Source: Argopecten irradians
Taxonomy: Eukaryota; Mollusca; Bivalvia; Pectinida; Pectinidae
DNA: 64,000 nt
Direction of reading: 5' to 3'
NCBI RefSeq assembly: GCF_041381155.1
Contig: NC_091135.1
Span: 68,905,418 to 68,969,417, forward strand
The position numbers were made by a program, and so were the translations under genes. The notes under the pieces were generated by a model, which was not told the DNA's origin, ran no database searches, and saw nothing but the letters and a program-made list of their open reading frames with translations. This document shows, in pieces, positions 60,101 to 64,000 of this stretch; positions within the stretch are counted from its first letter, which is position 1, and every line of letters starts with the position of its first letter.

Positions 60101-60953
60101 CTTAACGAAGTTATCCTGCTGTATTTAACTAATTATGAGTTTATCTAAAAGCCCATAAGCACATGCAGAGGTACATCTGCCGATCGTAAAAATGGCGGAG
60201 TCGCTAATCTCTCTCTCTATATATGTTTCTGGTTTTACCATAATAATTGCTTATCCGTTTCAAATTTTCGCGCGAAAACATAAATTCATGAATTATCTCC
60301 CCTGAGAAATGTGTAATGAACCAATCAGAGATCGCGTTACAAAGGCCAAGAAAGGACGAAGAGATAGTCACGAAGAAAAGCGTTTTGGTGGATATCGACA
60401 TGTAATACAGAGATTACAGGTTGGACAAACACATTACAGCTCAAATAATCTGTTTTCAGTACAGGTTTTATGATGCTAGCCACGTGAAGGCGGAATTATT
60501 TTCTTTTATGTTCGAAATATTTAAAATGGGACTCGAGAATAATACAATCGGTGCGTACTGTAATTTTAGCACTGCATTATCTAACCCGAGTTCGAAACCA
60601 AGACAATACAATGTTTTTTTTACCGTTCAGACAAAACTCTTTCATTCACTACATTATGTTCCTTTGAATCAGATTGAGTTCCTTTCGAGTGAAAATAATC
60701 GTTTTTGGATGACTATACTGATTACATGAAACACGGAATTATTTCTGATATGGTAAAGGGAAACACGCTTTTCGTACTAAAGGGGAGCAACTCCGAGAAT
60801 ACTACAGTACGGTTTATATCAAGAGTTATCTACCATTGAGCATGAAAATGTAATTTTGTTCCATGATCAGAGCTGTCATTGTAACTTGGATATCAAAAAA
60901 ACACAATTTAACAAAGCATGAGATTGACAATTTATTGACTCGTGCCCTATCCG
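60101..60953. other. Intergenic region, possible promoter of the zinc-finger gene
   Basis: AAAATGGCGGAGTC at about 60188-60201 resembles the AANATGGCGGC motif (YY1-type) common near metazoan start sites. No initiator or exon can be fixed. A 102-residue plus frame at 60421 shows no motif. Confidence 0.35.
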
Positions 60954-61035
60954 GGCCTCGTACTCGCGATCTACGGCACCCAATCGCCTTGCCAAACAGC
61001 TGCGCCTTCTACCACTGCGCCACATCCACGTCCCC
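60954..61035 (-). mobile_element. tRNA-derived SINE head
   Basis: On the minus strand a polymerase III A box TGGCGCAGTGGTAGAAGG (61005-61022) is followed 40 bp later by a B-box-like GAGTACGAGGCC (60954-60965). Its antisense reads GPRTRDLRHPIALPNS, the false peptide seen where tRNA-type SINEs are translated. The anticodon arm is not intact, so it is not a tRNA gene. The 3' tail of the element cannot be delimited. Confidence 0.65.
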
Positions 61036-61687
61036 AAACACTTATTGACATTTTGTAGTTTGTTGTCACTTGTGGGAGTTGTAAATGGTTTCTAATTAAA
61101 TAATAATCAAAAACCCAAACATTTTCTCAAAAACCTACAAAAAATCAATACTTTTTGACTGAAATTTTGTGTATTTTCACATCTTGTTTTCCGTGTAAGG
61201 TAGTCCAGGCATTTTAAGCCACTTGTATATTCTGTGGTCCTTCAAATATTTTTGCTTTATGCTTCATCCTTTCCTCGAAATTCAAGAGGTTACAGCCCGG
61301 AGTGGACTACCTCCTTCTTATTGTCATAGCAAAACTGAAGGTTCTGTGTGTGACAACAGTCAGATATGAGAGTTAGTTTGGTCCTCAAAACTCCGAAGAA
61401 TAACATGGTACAGTACATGGCTTTGAAGTTATACATCATTATCTAATAGACAAAGGATGTCTCTGTAGGCCTTTACAATGATTGGTATTTTTTTTCTCTC
61501 AAAATTTTAATGCCTTCAGTTTTACAATGACATAAGCCCTGAGGTGGATACACAACAAAAATAGTAACCCCTGGAATATCAAGGATGGTGTATACATACC
61601 AGATGGAAATTGAAATTAATTAGTGAAGTCTTCAATTATATATAATTATGTTTCAATTTTGTTTACACTCGGCCTCTTTCACTTTTA
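61036..61687. other. Upstream intron or 5' flank of the zinc-finger gene
   Basis: Contains GGTAGTCCAGGC and GGAGTGGACTACC as an imperfect inverted pair at 61199-61313. No coding feature. It ends in the acceptor TTCACTTTTAG at 61688, so at least part is intron. Confidence 0.45.
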
Positions 61688-61711
61688 GTTACACCTATTG
61701 GAGTCTGTACA

Positions 61712-63372
61712 ATGACATCAGAACTACCTGCCAACACCATGACGTTGCAGCAGCCCCAACAGCAGCAGCCTAGCTTAGATCTGTCAAGCTACATGGACAT
61801 TGTAACTACATATAAGTGTCGCTTCTGTGACTTTACAAGTACAGCACCACAGGCTATTGGAATTCACGTCCGTGAGGTCCATGTGGTACCACCTACGTTT
61901 GTAACACAGGAAGTGGCTACTAACTCCACAGAGGTCAAGGTTACAAAGGACACCACTGTTACAGAGAACAATGTTACCATACCTAACATGTTCCCAGATG
62001 CAACTGTTGGTGGCATGCAAGTCATGTCTGAGCAAACTGTCCCCAACCAGATGACACAGGTGATGGCTAATTTTGTTGACATGGGCACATCTGGTGCAGT
62101 GTCTGTCTTACCTCTTTCTATGGAAACAACTACAGCTGATGCTATCTTACAACTGTCATCACGCCTGCCGGACAGCAACGGGGATGTTGATGATGGCACA
62201 TCTTCAGAGAAAAGTAACTCAAATGATGACAATACAAATATAACTCACTTTGTTACCGTTCATGGTGAAGTTCAGGGAAATTTTACCTCAGATACTGCTA
62301 TCATTCAACAAGCTTTTCCCCAGGTCCATAACAACACACAAACTGTCATGACAGCTGAGGAATCCCAGACTGCAATAGAAGTTACCATGGAATCTGATTC
62401 GTTAATGACGACTGATGGTAGCCAAAAGTCACCTCCCACAACAAGAGAGTTATTCCTTTGTGGCCAGTGTAGCATTGGGTTTAATAGTATCGAAGAATGT
62501 CGTGCCCATATGATGGAAGACCACTCAGAAATCTCTAACAGAATTGAGGAGGAAAATGACCAGCGAGTCAGTGTAGGAACTCAGGTAGAAACAACTAAAC
62601 GAGGCAAGAAACGAAAAGCAGCTACTGGAAAACCCTCATCACCACCTTATGAATTGGACTCTGACCCAGATCTGGATTGGGATGATCAAGAAGAGTATAA
62701 ACCACGAGGAAGTCGGTCACGTAGAAAGATCCGACCTCCAAGGGCCTTGAAGGAAGATTATTATCTCGGTAAAAGTAAAATAAAAGAAAAACCCAAAGTC
62801 ATGCAAGGTTTTACTCTGAAGTGTGATGAACTTGGTTGTAGTTCAAAATTTCGGACAAAGGAAGCACTACAGGTGCATTTGAAATGCCACATGACTGATG
62901 TTTTTGAGTTTAAATGTCCAGAATGTGATAAAACAAATGAAACATGGAAACAGATTCGTATGCATCTATGGAAGGTTCATGAGATCGATACAGATCTGCT
63001 GACTTGTGATGTTTGTGAGAAATTTAAAACAGACACTATGAGTCGATTGCTGATTCACAAGGAAATCCATAGTTCTGACCGACCCTATACTTGTGACATC
63101 TGTGGTAAAGGCTTCAGACAGTTTTGCCAAATGAAAAACCATCAGACAATTCATGAAGAACACCAAGATGACGATTCAAAGAAATGGTATCGCCGTAAGG
63201 AGTGCAACATTTGTAAACGTCAGTACGCCAACCAGAAGTGCCTTCTCAAACATATTGAGGCTGTCCACAACAAGATTAAGCCTTATGTATGTCCTTACTG
63301 TGGCCATTCGTCTGCTCGCAAGGCCATGATGGAACTCCATATCAGGACCCATACTGGCGAGAAACCTTTCAA
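61712..63372 (+). CDS. C2H2 zinc-finger protein, first coding exon (gene continues beyond the window)
   Basis: Probable nuclear DNA-binding protein of unassigned subfamily. An acceptor at 61688 precedes the ATG at 61712, so a 5' non-coding exon lies upstream. The 553 complete codons end inside TGEKPF at donor CAA|GTAAGTC. Eight C2H2 fingers: one at about residues 34-57 (YKCRFCDFT...HVREVH), one at 250-273 (FLCGQCSIGF), then six from about 370 (LKCDELGC, FKCPECDKT, LTCDVCEKF, YTCDICGKGF, KECNICKRQY, YVCPYCGHSS). A Thr/Ser/Gln-rich linker separates fingers 1 and 2, and an acidic DPDLDWDDQEEY plus basic RGSRSRRKIRPPR stretch precedes the cluster. HTGEKPFK at the exon end shows that more fingers follow. 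Confidence 0.9.
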
Positions 63373-63469
63373 GTAAGTCACTAATTTGGAGAGGTACAAC
63401 TGGGAAATTATTCTTAGATGTGTACATTAGCTCAACACACGCTATTTATAATTCAGTGTAAAAAATGAC

Positions 63470-64000
63470 CACAACCGCTATACTTCACACACTGGTATCT
63501 TAACTCATTCATCTATCCTTGATCACCACAACCGCTATACTTCACACACTGGTATCTTAACTCATTCATCTATCCTTGATCACCACAACCGCTATACTTC
63601 ACACACTGGTATCTTAACTCATTCATCCTTCCTTGACCACAACCGCTAATCCCTATACTTGACACACTGGTATCTTAACTCATTCATCCTTCCTTGACCA
63701 CAACCGCTATACTTCACACACTGGTATCTTAACTCATTCATCTATCCTTGATCACCACAACCGCTATACTTCACACACTGGTATCTTAACTCATTCATCC
63801 ATCCTTGACCACAACCGCTATACTTCACACACTGGTATCTTAACTCATTCATCCATCCTTGACCACAACCACTATACTTGACACACTGGTATCTTAACTC
63901 ATCCATCCTTGACTACAACCGCTAATCCCTATACTTGACACACTGGTATCTTAACTCATTCATCCTTCCTTGACCACAACTGCTATACTTGACACACTGG
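63470..64000. repeat. 54-57 bp minisatellite in the zinc-finger gene intron, at least ten copies
   Basis: ACTGGTATCTTAACTCATTC occurs at 63491, 63548, 63605, 63666, 63720, 63777, 63831, 63885, 63942 and again at the window edge, with spacings of 54, 57 or 61. Units include CACAACCGCTATACTTCACA. Length variants differ by blocks such as TAATCCC and ATCA. The array starts about 100 bp after the exon donor and runs past the window end. Confidence 0.95.

Noticed and set aside
60863..61048. Plus-strand frame with GPRTRDLRHPIALPNS
   Set aside because: Typical false translation of an antisense tRNA-type SINE.
61199..61313. MITE with GGTAGTCCA ends
   Set aside because: Inverted pairing is only about ten bases and no target duplication is visible.

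Overview
This is eukaryotic nuclear DNA. Genes are split by GT-AG introns, introns and spacers are AT-rich, and tandem and interspersed repeats fill most of the window. The repeat mix (TTAA-flanked inverted-repeat elements, decayed FLYWCH/MULE, pogo, Tc1 and Gypsy remnants, a tRNA-type SINE, arrays of 22-57 bp units) and a NuMA-type spindle gene suggest an invertebrate, most likely a mollusc and perhaps a bivalve. That placement is inference; no marker gene for species is present.

Layout. 1-8200: two large tandem arrays (22 bp and 44 bp units) with a LINE-derived segment between them. 8201-12618: a structurally complete but non-coding LTR retrotransposon with a 6-bp target duplication. 12619-18371: transposon remnants (FLYWCH-MULE, a solo LTR, a pogo/Tigger transposase, Ty3/Gypsy pol). 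18911-19800 and 27837-30041: two copies of one TTAA-flanked element that share a conserved exon-like reading frame between two inward-facing TATA boxes. 19950-21542: a three-exon minus-strand gene for a small secreted cysteine-rich protein. 21640-32560: nested interspersed repeats, a Tc1-like transposase with internal deletion, and two arrays of about 145 and 171 bp units. 33808-37432: about 66 copies of a 55-bp unit. 38643-57710 (minus strand): a complete NuMA/Mud-type gene whose 22 coding exons join in consistent phase to give 2,241 residues, with three class II elements in its introns. 58091-60940: intergenic DNA with a long palindrome that carries a 75-bp element in one arm. 61712-63372 (plus strand): the 5' coding exon of a C2H2 zinc-finger gene that runs out of the window through an intron holding a 54-57 bp array.

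Host genes. Only three are supported: NuMA-like (spindle pole and cortical force generation), the zinc-finger protein (presumed nuclear DNA binding) and the secreted peptide. NuMA and the zinc-finger gene are divergently arranged across about 4 kb; nothing seen shows shared regulation. Everything else is mobile or repetitive. Best candidates for something undescribed are the TTAA element pair with a conserved exon, the palindrome with a 9-bp-TSD insert beside its own empty site, and the exact 32-residue repeat in the NuMA rod.
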